A stretch of 64,000 nucleotides of DNA, from positions 248,001-312,000 of the forward strand of contig CBDDKZ010000003.1 in NCBI GenBank assembly GCA_965230415.1, read 5' to 3'. The DNA comes from CBDDKZ01 sp965230415. Its GTDB lineage: Bacteria > Bacteroidota > Bacteroidia > Cytophagales > JAAEPT01. This document shows positions 37,334-44,811 of this stretch, in pieces. Position 1 is the first letter of the stretch; each line of letters opens with the position of its first letter. The notes under the pieces are model-generated. The model searched no databases, was not told the origin of the DNA, and saw nothing but the letters and a program-made list of their open reading frames with translations. A program made the translations under genes and the position numbers.

Positions 37334-37341
37334 AAAACCTA
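37334..37341 (-). promoter_or_regulatory. Possible -7 element of the structured RNA
   Basis: On the minus strand TAGGTTTT matches seven of eight positions of TAnnTTTG and would start transcription near 37327, just before the first helix of the structured RNA. No -33 TTTG at normal spacing, so this is weak. Confidence 0.25.
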
Positions 37342-37354
37342 TTTTTTAAAAACA

Positions 37355-37387
37355 AAAAAGGCCCGGTGTTTTGCACCGGGCCTTTTT
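37355..37387. terminator. Strong bidirectional terminator
   Basis: GGCCCGGTG (37360-37368) pairs perfectly with CACCGGGCC (37374-37382) with flanking A5/T5 extending the stem to 14 bp. T-runs are present in both directions. Confidence 0.85.
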
Positions 37388-37405
37388 ACATTTCTGTAAA
37401 AAATG

Positions 37406-37480
37406 CTATATCGGTACATGATGATTACTGTGATAATCAATTAATTGAATGGCCATATTTTTTGCTAAACTTTTACCCAT
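37406..37480 (-). CDS. Possible 24-aa small protein between two terminators
   Basis: ATG at 37480 to TAG at 37406-37408 encodes 24 residues (starts MGKSLAKNMAIQLIDYH). The frame fills the space between two strong terminators almost exactly. No ribosome-binding site or own promoter is evident, so it may be a chance frame or part of an untranslated small RNA. Confidence 0.2.
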   Translation of the reverse strand: MGKSLAKNMAIQLIDYHSNHHVPI

Positions 37481-37486
37481 GCTTAC

Positions 37487-37516
37487 AAAAAAGCCCGATG
37501 CTTAGCATCGGGCCTA
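37487..37516 (-). terminator. Terminator of the 37.5-37.6 kb mini transcription unit
   Basis: GCCCGATGC (37493-37501) pairs perfectly with GCATCGGGC (37505-37513). Read on the minus strand it is followed by six T residues. The plus-strand side has only a weak T/A tail, so it mainly serves minus-strand transcripts. Confidence 0.8.
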
Positions 37517-37536
37517 TATTATATCTTTATATAGTT

Positions 37537-37614
37537 TTAACCCCGATGCGCTTCTTCAGGTCCTTTTAATGGCGCTGTTCCAAATCGCATATTTCTTTCG
37601 TGTCGTACTATCAT
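37537..37614 (-). CDS. Candidate 25-aa small protein with own promoter and terminator
   Basis: ATG 37614 to TAA 37537-37539 encodes 25 residues, including MRFGTAPLKGPEEAHRG. It begins about 13 bases after the predicted start site of an exact promoter at 37634-37666 and ends about 20 bases before a strong terminator (37487-37516). The whole unit is only about 140 nt. No known small protein is recognised. The alternative is a non-coding small RNA covering the same interval. Confidence 0.35.
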   Translation of the reverse strand: MIVRHERNMRFGTAPLKGPEEAHRG

Positions 37615-37633
37615 TTTCTTCGTTTTATGCAGG

Positions 37634-37666
37634 CAAATTTAACAGAAGCTATAGCAAAGCTCCAAA
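37634..37666 (-). promoter_or_regulatory. Consensus Bacteroidota promoter for a tiny transcription unit
   Basis: Read on the minus strand: TTTG (37666-37663), 21-base spacer, TAAATTTG (37641-37634). Both elements match the consensus exactly and the spacing is within the usual range. The next start codon is 20 bases downstream. Confidence 0.6.
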
Positions 37667-37990
37667 TGGAATTAAGATATTTGTATTATTTTTACTTTAT
37701 AGCTTCAATTTGTTGATGAATTGGTGGTTTTTTGTTGGTTTTGTTGCGGTTTTTGCATGATGTGCTGCTTGGAACTGAGGAGCTTGTAATAGTTATGCGC
37801 TGGTGTTGTCTTAATTATAATTGCGTAAATACCTTGCGTACCACCTAAGTATAGACCGGGAAAATACTTGTAAAGTGCTGTTTTTTTGTTATATTCATAA
37901 ATCCTCTTAATTAAATCCAATTGTTTTTAGTTGATTTTGTCACTCACAGATTAAATGTGTAAGTGACCATTACTGAATAAATGATTCGCT
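37667..37990. other. Intergenic stretch, no confident gene
   Basis: A minus-strand frame from TTG 37920 to 37705 (71 residues, starting MDLIKRIYEYNKKTALYKYF) has a protein-like first half but a low-complexity Gln/Asn/Thr tail and lacks an ATG. I do not call it a gene. The last 70 bases are the AT-rich leader of the GH26-like gene on the plus strand. Confidence 0.4.
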
Positions 37991-39535
37991 ATGTATCTAT
38001 TTAAATATACTTTTTTGTGTGTTTTGCTGACTTTGACAGCAATTGAAGCGGTGTATTCACAATGTGCAAAATTTGAACCTCCCAACGGAAAAGCTTTAAT
38101 GATAATTGGTCAGGATATGGATGCAACAGGAGGGATAGCAGGGAGGAATGAGGCAGGGTATGTCGAACAGGTAGGCCTAGTTCCTGCGGGCGTTACTACA
38201 TACGTTGGTTTAGACCAGGTACCTGGATACGGGGTGACCACAATTGCAGATTGGGGTGCCGGGCCTATTTGTGCCGATTGTTATGCTGACAACGGTGCAT
38301 ATGACGAATCTGTTGTTGCAATAGGTTTATATATGGTAGGAGATTTGATCAATACATTACGTGGTAGAAGAGACGATCACTTAAGGGCATTGGGTAACTG
38401 GATAAAGTCTCAGGCTCCACGACCTATATTTCTGAGAGTAGGTTATGAGTTTGAGCTTCAGTATTGGAGGGAAGATCCGGACGACTACCGCGATGCATTT
38501 CGATACGTTGTAGATTTTATGAATGACGAGTTGCAAATTGACAATGTTGCTTATGTTTGGCAAGCGGCTTCTGGAACGGGCTCTAAGAACTATTTGTTGC
38601 AGTGGTATCCCGGCGATGAATACGTAGACTGGTTGGCATATTCGCATTTTGGAGGTAATAATACCGGAAATACGATGATTTCTATAGCTAATGACCTGGG
38701 TAAACCAATTATGATTGCCGAAGCGATGGCTAAAGGAGAAAGACTCGATGAGGTGAATGGAGCGTTCATTTGGAATGATTATTTTGAACCGTTGTTTGAA
38801 AAAATATATGATCATAATATTAAAGCGCTTGCCTATATCAATCAGGACTGGGACAAACAGGATATGTGGTCTAATGGCGCTTGGGGTAATTCAAGGGTTC
38901 AGGACAACAGTTATGTGAAAAATAAATGGTTGAATGAATTAGCCAAGGATTATTGGTTGAATGCTATTGATGAACCTGCCTCTCTATTGGTTGAAAATGC
39001 GCATTGCAATTTAAAAGTAGAACTGGAAGACGAGCTTATTTATTTACCTGAAGAACTGGTCATTATAAACTCGGAAGTAGTTGGTGGTATAGAGCCCTAT
39101 AGTTATAGTTGGGAGCAGCTTTCGGGGCTTAACCTGAGTTTAAGTGGGGTTGAGATGCCCGGGCTCGAAGTAAACGATCCCCAATCCGGAACTTATGAAT
39201 TTGAATTAACAGTAGCGGATAGTCAGGGGCTTATGGCTAAAGATACGATGACATTAGTGGCTGAGTTAGCTACGGCTTTAAGTCTTGAAAACAATAAAAA
39301 GACATGGTTGTTATATCCAACAAATGTGAAGGATGTTTTATATATAAGACATGAAGGTAAGGAACCGGAAGCAATTTTAAACACCTATAATTCGAGCAAG
39401 GGACATATTGTTGCTACTCAAGAATTGCAAGAAGGTAAAGCACAATTAAATGTATCGCATTTAGCTCCTGGTTTATACGTTTTGCAAATAGTGACTTCAG
39501 AGGGAGTCAGTGTTCACCGTTTTGTTAAACAGTGA
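37991..39535 (+). CDS. Secreted GH26-like glycoside hydrolase with type A sorting domain
   Basis: 514 residues. Signal peptide (MYLFKYTFLCVLLTLTAIEA, then VYSQ), a GH26-like barrel (about 25-320), a beta-sandwich of about 100 residues and a C-terminal T9SS type A sorting domain (LYPTNVKDVLYIRHE to VHRFVKQ). It shares ordered blocks with the enzyme at 18764: RVGYEFE (acid/base Glu), WYPGDEYVDW, IMIAEAM (nucleophile Glu), ALAYINQDWD and WGNSRVQD. It has no PKD domain and a shorter linker. Substrate unknown. Its stop codon directly abuts that of the convergent lipoprotein gene. Confidence 0.8.
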   Translation: MYLFKYTFLCVLLTLTAIEAVYSQCAKFEPPNGKALMIIGQDMDATGGIAGRNEAGYVEQVGLVPAGVTTYVGLDQVPGYGVTTIADWGAGPICADCYADNGAYDESVVAIGLYMVGDLINTLRGRRDDHLRALGNWIKSQAPRPIFLRVGYEFELQYWREDPDDYRDAFRYVVDFMNDELQIDNVAYVWQAASGTGSKNYLLQWYPGDEYVDWLAYSHFGGNNTGNTMISIANDLGKPIMIAEAMAKGERLDEVNGAFIWNDYFEPLFEKIYDHNIKALAYINQDWDKQDMWSNGAWGNSRVQDNSYVKNKWLNELAKDYWLNAIDEPASLLVENAHCNLKVELEDELIYLPEELVIINSEVVGGIEPYSYSWEQLSGLNLSLSGVEMPGLEVNDPQSGTYEFELTVADSQGLMAKDTMTLVAELATALSLENNKKTWLLYPTNVKDVLYIRHEGKEPEAILNTYNSSKGHIVATQELQEGKAQLNVSHLAPGLYVLQIVTSEGVSVHRFVKQ

Positions 39536-40726
39536 TTAAGGAAGTGTTATTTTAGTCAAACTGAAAGGTTTATCTATAGCGGTATTTTTTAGAATGTGAA
39601 GAGGGTCTTCATAATAAGAGTCCATATTCACAATTATGAGGTCATTTCCTCGCTTGATAATTTCACAGGGCTGATCAAGGCCTCCATCGGCACCATTTGA
39701 GTCATCATTTTCGTGAATAACTGAAATGTTTTTGTTTTTATCTATGCTTAAAATGGCATTGTTGACCATGTCAACAGCATAGATCTTTTTGTCAGTATCG
39801 TTCCAGATAATGCCGTCACAAGATGTCGAATCTCCAAGTGAAACGAAAAATTCGTTTTCCTGGGGGCCTGGCAGCGTGTCGGGTTTTACGCGAAATATTT
39901 TACCTTCTTCAAAAGTACCGGTATATACAAATCCATCATCATCAAAAGTGATGCCGTCGGCTCCGAAACCACTTACATTAAACGATTTTACAATAGTTAC
40001 CAGATGTTTGTCAGGGTTTAGGGAGTCGTATTCCGAAATATGAATGGGATTATTAGTATTCAATTCTTCCAGATCAAAGGAGTAAATTGCACTGTTGTTT
40101 GGAGGACGGTTTCCCTGCTCGTCTTCGCCAATTTGAGTGAGCAAAGTTTCTGTAATATATAAAGCGTTTTCATGCCACTCCATCCCGTTTGGTAGACGAA
40201 GTCCTTCTACCAATACTTCGCAATTACCATCTGGCATGCCGTCTTTTACCTTAAGTCTCATTATTCTTGAAGTGAGGTTACCACCAAGGAAAAATTGGTT
40301 GTCTGCAAAATAAACGTGGCCATCTGGCCCGAAAGCTATATCCATTGGACCTATAGAACGGCTGTTATTTTCGAAGTCTTCCTCAATAAACTGATACCAT
40401 ATGCTTAGCTCATCGCTTTTATCAATCTTCATGAGAATGGGTGGATAAGCAGTATCTATAATTTTGTCTTTGAATAATGTTTTTGAGTTGAAATTGGGGC
40501 ATGCCAATATTAGGTTTCCATCCGGAGCTAAAGCAAGGCCGTCTGGTGTATTACAAGACTCCGGTAATTCCATAAATAATGTTGCTTCGTAGGTATGTTC
40601 TGAAGAACCGGAGGTCTGTACTGTTGTATATTCAGGAGTGTCCACAGTTTTTTGTGTATTGCCACAAGCGTATAAAACGGCAATTAGTACGAGGAAAATC
40701 GCACTTCTTAAATAGGTTTGTTGCAT
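39536..40726 (-). CDS. SMP-30/gluconolactonase-like beta-propeller lipoprotein
   Basis: 396 residues with a lipobox (FLVLIAVLYAC, lipidated Cys21). The mature protein shows propeller blades with the pattern PDGLALAPDGNLILA, GPMDIAFGPDGHVYFADN, LPNGMEWHENALYITE and GADGITFDDDGFVYTGTF, as in SMP-30/NHL-type proteins. Conserved Asn/Asp residues at blade ends could hold a calcium ion. It may be a lactonase or a sugar-binding protein. The neighbouring secreted glycosidase suggests a carbohydrate role, which is inference. A small exported protein is encoded seven bases upstream. Confidence 0.7.
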   Translation of the reverse strand: MQQTYLRSAIFLVLIAVLYACGNTQKTVDTPEYTTVQTSGSSEHTYEATLFMELPESCNTPDGLALAPDGNLILACPNFNSKTLFKDKIIDTAYPPILMKIDKSDELSIWYQFIEEDFENNSRSIGPMDIAFGPDGHVYFADNQFFLGGNLTSRIMRLKVKDGMPDGNCEVLVEGLRLPNGMEWHENALYITETLLTQIGEDEQGNRPPNNSAIYSFDLEELNTNNPIHISEYDSLNPDKHLVTIVKSFNVSGFGADGITFDDDGFVYTGTFEEGKIFRVKPDTLPGPQENEFFVSLGDSTSCDGIIWNDTDKKIYAVDMVNNAILSIDKNKNISVIHENDDSNGADGGLDQPCEIIKRGNDLIIVNMDSYYEDPLHILKNTAIDKPFSLTKITLP

Positions 40727-40732
40727 TGGGTT

Positions 40733-41224
40733 TTATTTGTTAAAAACTTTGACAGTAAAGGTCTTTTTACCGTCGGGGTGTAGGTTGTCTTCAAATGCTA
40801 TTATGTGTTTACCTTCAATATATTCCGCGTAATTTCCGGCGTTACGCTTTTCCGAGAAATGTTCGTTTAACCCTTTTTTCTCTATTTCAGTCAAAAGTTC
40901 TTCGAAATGTGCCGAATCGTAAAATTCATAACCTATTTCCTTATTTCCTCTTTCACAGGTCATTTTGAATAAAATCGGCCCCGGGATACTGTCTTGAGAT
41001 TCTTCCGGATGATTCCAGAACCATGACATTGTCTGACAATGGGTAGTATTTCTGGTTTCATAGAATTCGAAGCCTTTTTGAGCCATATAAGTACTATCCT
41101 CATGGATATTATGCTGATACATAAACAAAAGGTCGTCTGAAGTGATACTTCGTTGTCCGATACCCTGAACGGCATTCAAAAACAGCATGATTAAAAATAG
41201 TCCTCTAAGAAATACACCTTTCAT
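40733..41224 (-). CDS. Small exported protein, 163 aa
   Basis: Signal peptide (MKGVFLRGLFLIMLFLNAVQ, then GIGQ) and a mature domain of about 140 residues with one Cys pair (HCQTM and MTCERGN). No family recognised. It is followed after six bases by the propeller lipoprotein gene, so they are probably cotranscribed. Confidence 0.55.
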   Translation of the reverse strand: MKGVFLRGLFLIMLFLNAVQGIGQRSITSDDLLFMYQHNIHEDSTYMAQKGFEFYETRNTTHCQTMSWFWNHPEESQDSIPGPILFKMTCERGNKEIGYEFYDSAHFEELLTEIEKKGLNEHFSEKRNAGNYAEYIEGKHIIAFEDNLHPDGKKTFTVKVFNK

Positions 41225-41286
41225 TATATAATAGATTTATCGAAGGATTATATAGCAAGATATGAAAAAGTTTGGATACTTACAGG

Positions 41287-41583
41287 TTAGGGTTGAATTA
41301 ACCAGAAATTATAAGCCAATATAAAAAGAGCTATGGAACACAGGGCTACACCAATAGCAGGGATTAATTTTAGAATTTTAATTTTAAAAACGGCATAGCT
41401 TCCAAAGAAAAGTCCTGTTAACGGAATTATGAGCATTAAAAAGATACTTAACGTAGAGAATTCTTTCAATGGCATCCCTTTTTCAAGGTGAATTTGGACA
41501 GCTCTGAAATAGGCAAAATTGAACAATATGGCAAAATTTCCCAGAATAATGGACAGTATAGACGAGATTAAAAGCCTCTTCAT
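41287..41583 (-). CDS. Small membrane protein, 98 aa
   Basis: Three membrane spans (ISSILSIILGNFAILF, FSTLSIFLMLIIPLTGLFF, IPAIGVALCSIALFILAYNF). ATG 41583 overlaps the stop of the upstream exonuclease-like gene by four bases (ATGA), so it is translationally coupled to it. A longer frame opening at 41682 would lie inside that gene and is rejected as the start. Function unknown. Confidence 0.55.
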   Translation of the reverse strand: MKRLLISSILSIILGNFAILFNFAYFRAVQIHLEKGMPLKEFSTLSIFLMLIIPLTGLFFGSYAVFKIKILKLIPAIGVALCSIALFILAYNFWLIQP

Positions 41584-42305
41584 GGCACGTATATAATTTG
41601 CGATTCTGTTAAGATATCCAGATTTAGTAGTTTTAAATAAACCTGGGCTACCAGAATAACCTCTTCTTTGCAATACGCACAAATTTCATGCAGGTTGTCA
41701 CGGTGTTGGTGCAAGTGCTTAACAGACAGTGTGTTTTCGGGGTTAATGTGAGGGGTGAGATCAAAAATTGCAGCAAGCGTTTTTAGTGAGGTATAGTTCT
41801 TGAAATCTCCAAATCTCCATAATACCAGCGTGTCTATGTGCTGGATTTCCCAGGGCTTTTTACCGTGGATCATCAGAGGTTCTGGTAATGATACCCCATT
41901 TATTAGCATTCTTTTACATAAGTAAGGGAATGTGAATTCACGTCCATTATGGGAACAAAGCCTCAATGATGTTTCATCAAATCGAAGAATAAGCGATTTA
42001 AAAGTGGCTAATGTTGATGCTTCATCCTGTTCGCAAATACATTTCAGTCTAAAGTTTAACGCTTTATCTTCATTTATGGCGAAATACCCAATTCCTATGG
42101 CTACTATTTTTCCGAACTCAGCTTGATAAGCCGCCTTTTCCTGATAATACAACTCGGGGTCCATATCAGGATCTAATGATTGCCGTTCCACTTTTTCTAG
42201 CCATAGCTTCTTAAGCTTATTATCTACATTTTGAAGCGATTGTTCCTGACTAGTCGTTATGAGGTTTATGAAAAGTATGTTTTTAACAGAGTGGTAGGTC
42301 TTCAT
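41580..42305 (-). CDS. PolB-like 3'-5' exonuclease homologue lacking all catalytic acids
   Basis: 241 residues that align along their whole length with the predicted DEDDy 3'-5' exonuclease of the DNA polymerase B exonuclease type common in Bacteroidota: NILFINLITT, AEFGKIVAIGIGYF, SHNGREFTFPYLCKRM, GKKPWEIQHIDTLVLWRFGD, YTSLKTLA and YCKEEVILVAQVYL. The metal-binding residues are replaced: D-x-E of motif I is Asn14-x-Ile16, the Asp of motif II is Thr125, and the Asp of motif III is Glu215. It is therefore probably a pseudo-enzyme that keeps the fold. ATG 42305 is preferred to TTG 42335. The next gene overlaps by ATGA. Confidence 0.75.
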   Translation of the reverse strand: MKTYHSVKNILFINLITTSQEQSLQNVDNKLKKLWLEKVERQSLDPDMDPELYYQEKAAYQAEFGKIVAIGIGYFAINEDKALNFRLKCICEQDEASTLATFKSLILRFDETSLRLCSHNGREFTFPYLCKRMLINGVSLPEPLMIHGKKPWEIQHIDTLVLWRFGDFKNYTSLKTLAAIFDLTPHINPENTLSVKHLHQHRDNLHEICAYCKEEVILVAQVYLKLLNLDILTESQIIYVP

Positions 42306-42352
42306 AATAAATAGTTTATTGCTGGAAAAGAGCAATAACTATGCTAATCTAT

Positions 42353-42760
42353 CTAATTGTGTAAAATACCTTCTTTGTTTAGTTCAGGGATAAAGGTCAG
42401 ATTTGCCTCGATAATGGTATCTGGAACAAAAATGAATTTTTTATCATAGATCTCTCTTTCTATGTAATAACTTATCCAATACTGGTTGGTTAAGTGAAAT
42501 ACAGAAGGGTCGATTTTTTCTATTTGAGCAGTGCTTTTGGCATCAACGTTTTCAATTAAATGCCGAAGAATCGATGTCTTTTGCTCTTCGCCATCTTTGG
42601 TGCCATAACCTCTCGAGTTTATGATTACATTCGTAAGTGCGAAATCATTATTGTTAATTAAATGTACGTTCCAGTCAAACTCCTTTTCATTTGCGATAGT
42701 CTCCCTGGTAATTGCTATTGATACACCTTCTACTCTTAAGAACTTAATATCTTTTTTCAT
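42353..42760 (-). CDS. Conserved-looking hypothetical protein, 135 aa
   Basis: A soluble, beta-rich protein with no signal peptide. Segments such as WNVHLINNNDFALTNVIINS and FVPDTIIEANLTFIPEL suggest an Ig-like sandwich. No family named. It precedes the exonuclease-like gene by 47 bases in the same orientation. Confidence 0.55.
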   Translation of the reverse strand: MKKDIKFLRVEGVSIAITRETIANEKEFDWNVHLINNNDFALTNVIINSRGYGTKDGEEQKTSILRHLIENVDAKSTAQIEKIDPSVFHLTNQYWISYYIEREIYDKKFIFVPDTIIEANLTFIPELNKEGILHN

Positions 42761-42864
42761 AAATCTTTCAATTTCAGTGTTAACAGTGTAATTCGAAAAA
42801 AAGAAATTAGAATTGCTAAAGTGAACCTGTTTTCATGATCGATTGAATTTTTATTGCCTATATT

Positions 42865-43632
42865 TTAATAAACGTTGGGTATTTCGAATAGTTCATGAAG
42901 ATGTTTGTTAAGTTTTTGTATAACATCTTCCATACTCATTTTTTTACCTAATTCTTTTTCGATGGATGTTACCGCTTTATCGCTGATTCCGCAAGGGACT
43001 ATGTAATTGAAGAAATCCAGGTCTGTGTTAACGTTTAATGCTAATCCGTGCATAGTAACCCATCGACTCGCTTTAACGCCGAAGGCGCAAATTTTACGTG
43101 GAATTCGAGGTGTTTTTTTTGTTGAATAATCGAGCCAGACCCCTGTAAGACCATCAATTCTTCCTGCGTCAATACCATATTCCGCCAGCGTTAGTATAAC
43201 TGCCTCTTCCAATAAACGAAGGTATTTGTGTATATCTGTAAAGTAGTTCTCCAGGTCGAGTATCGGATAACATACCACTTGTCCTGGTCCGTGGTAGGTG
43301 ATGTCTCCACCGCGTCCAATATGGTGGAAGGTCGCTCCCTTTTCTTTAAGGAATTGGTTATTAACAAGTAAGTTGTTTTCATTACCGCTTCTACCTAATG
43401 TGTATACATGCGGATGTTCACAAAATATGAGGTGATTCTTTGTGCTGGTGCTTAATCCTTCTTTTCTGTTTTTAAGCTTTATTGAAACGGTCTCGTCAAA
43501 CAGTTTTTTTTGATAGTCCAGCGCAAGGTCATACTCAATCTTTCCCAATTGATGTACAATACAACTTTTCTGTTGGCTATCAACGGTATTTTTTTGCATA
43601 TCCATCTTATTGGAATTTGTAACATCAATCAT
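42865..43632 (-). CDS. lipB: Octanoyltransferase LipB
   Basis: Transfers octanoate from acyl carrier protein to the lipoyl domains of 2-oxoacid dehydrogenases and the glycine cleavage H protein. The 255 residues contain HVYTLGRSGNENNLL, the signature RGGDITYHGPGQVVCYP, the catalytic lysine in KICAFGVKAS (Lys187) and the thiol in IVPCGISDKAVTS (Cys214). The N-terminus is about 20 residues longer than usual, and in-frame ATG codons at residues 10 and 12 are alternative starts. No lipA is near. The fused E1 at 31689 encodes part of a likely client complex. Confidence 0.95.
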   Translation of the reverse strand: MIDVTNSNKMDMQKNTVDSQQKSCIVHQLGKIEYDLALDYQKKLFDETVSIKLKNRKEGLSTSTKNHLIFCEHPHVYTLGRSGNENNLLVNNQFLKEKGATFHHIGRGGDITYHGPGQVVCYPILDLENYFTDIHKYLRLLEEAVILTLAEYGIDAGRIDGLTGVWLDYSTKKTPRIPRKICAFGVKASRWVTMHGLALNVNTDLDFFNYIVPCGISDKAVTSIEKELGKKMSMEDVIQKLNKHLHELFEIPNVY

Positions 43633-43780
43633 TCCGGTAAAGTTTTATTTATAAAGGGATTTATAACTAACGAAGCTTAAACCAAAATTAGCTTAATTCC
43701 TGCATAATAAAAAATAAGAAGTTATAGGAAGGGTAACATGCAGGAAATCTCTTAGTGCATGTTTATCCGGAAATATAAGA

Positions 43781-43803
43781 AAAGCAGCCATTAAGGCTGC
43801 TTT
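43781..43803 (-). terminator. Terminator after manA
   Basis: AAAGCAGCC (43781-43789) pairs perfectly with GGCTGCTTT (43795-43803), five-base loop. Read on the minus strand it is followed by a T-rich run. It begins within ten bases of the manA stop. Confidence 0.8.
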
Positions 43804-43812
43804 AAAGTGTTT

Positions 43813-44790
43813 TTATACAGTAGGAACCCAGGATTCCAGTATGGAGAATTCTTCTGTAGTATTGAGCGTAATATTTTTGATCGTTGCAGGAATAAGAACA
43901 GCATCTCCTTTTTGCACTTGAGTAATGCCTTGATCAGCAGAGATTTCCAATGAACCATCGAAGCATACAATAATCACAAATGAATCAAGGTCGTTATAAT
44001 CACGCGAAATGGAGCTGTTGGCCTTAATTTTGTTTGTTACAAAATATTGACAATTAGCTAGTTCAACAGGGTCGTTAAGTCGGTCCTCGTAGCTCGACTT
44101 GTAGTGATCATACTTTTTGTAGTCAATGGCATCGAGCGCCTCTTCAACGTGCAGTTCTCTGGTGTTACCCTGGTCGTCTGTACGGTCAAAGTCGTAAATA
44201 CGATAGGTGATATCCGAAGTTTGTTGAATTTCAGCAAGAAGGAGTCCTTTTCCTATCGTATGTACCCTTCCGGCAGGAAGGAAGAACGTGTCTCCGGCCT
44301 CCACCTGTTCTTTATTAAGAACATCCATCAACTGACCGTTGTTAAAAGCGTTCTCATATTTTTCCTTACTCATTTCCTGGTTAAATCCGGAAATAAGAGA
44401 AGACCCCGGGTCTGCCTGGAAAACATACCACATCTCCGTTTTACCGAATGAGTTGTGTCGTTTTTTTGCCAGCTCGTCGTTAGGGTGAACCTGAATGGAG
44501 AGGTCGTCATTTGCATCAATAAATTTTACCAAAAGAGGAAAATCATCGTCAAACCTTTTATAAACTTGTTCGCCAACAAGGCTGCCTTTATGTTCTCTGA
44601 TAAGCGATTTGAGGTCCCGGCCTTCAAATGCGCCGTTTTTTACCACCGAGATGTTGCCTTCAACGCCTGAGATTTCCCAGGTTTCTCCACAATTTGGTAA
44701 GGGAGAGAAATCTTTGTTGAGAATATTTTTGATTTTATTGCCACCCCATATTTTGTCTTTAAATATGGTTTTAAATTTTAGTGGATACAT
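43813..44790 (-). CDS. manA: Mannose-6-phosphate isomerase, type I
   Basis: Zinc-dependent interconversion of mannose 6-phosphate and fructose 6-phosphate. The 325 residues begin with MYPLKFKTIFKDKIWGGNKI and show the cupin metal site SIQVHPNDELA (Gln and His ligands), KTEMWYVF (Glu ligand), and the GRVHTIGKGLLLAEIQQTSDITYRI block (His ligand). This is the shorter form usual in Bacteroidota and Firmicutes. It sits 21 bases after pgi and the two end at one terminator, so they form a fructose-6-phosphate operon. Confidence 0.93.
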   Translation of the reverse strand: MYPLKFKTIFKDKIWGGNKIKNILNKDFSPLPNCGETWEISGVEGNISVVKNGAFEGRDLKSLIREHKGSLVGEQVYKRFDDDFPLLVKFIDANDDLSIQVHPNDELAKKRHNSFGKTEMWYVFQADPGSSLISGFNQEMSKEKYENAFNNGQLMDVLNKEQVEAGDTFFLPAGRVHTIGKGLLLAEIQQTSDITYRIYDFDRTDDQGNTRELHVEEALDAIDYKKYDHYKSSYEDRLNDPVELANCQYFVTNKIKANSSISRDYNDLDSFVIIVCFDGSLEISADQGITQVQKGDAVLIPATIKNITLNTTEEFSILESWVPTV

Positions 44791-44811
44791 GTGTTCTTAT
44801 TATTGTTTTGC

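Noticed and set aside
37051..37357. tmRNA (ssrA), RNase P RNA or SRP RNA
   Set aside because: No tmRNA GGGGCTG 5' end, no Ala-type acceptor and no ALAA-like tag. The one GAGGAAA-like stretch near 37302 lacks the rest of the RNase P core, and no SRP domain IV loop is present.
37705..37920. 71-residue minus-strand reading frame
   Set aside because: Starts only at TTG, has a low-complexity Gln/Asn/Thr tail and no promoter or conserved motif.
41583..41682. Longer start for the 98-aa membrane protein
   Set aside because: The extra N-terminus is frame-shadow of the exonuclease-like gene. The ATGA overlap start gives a clean membrane protein.
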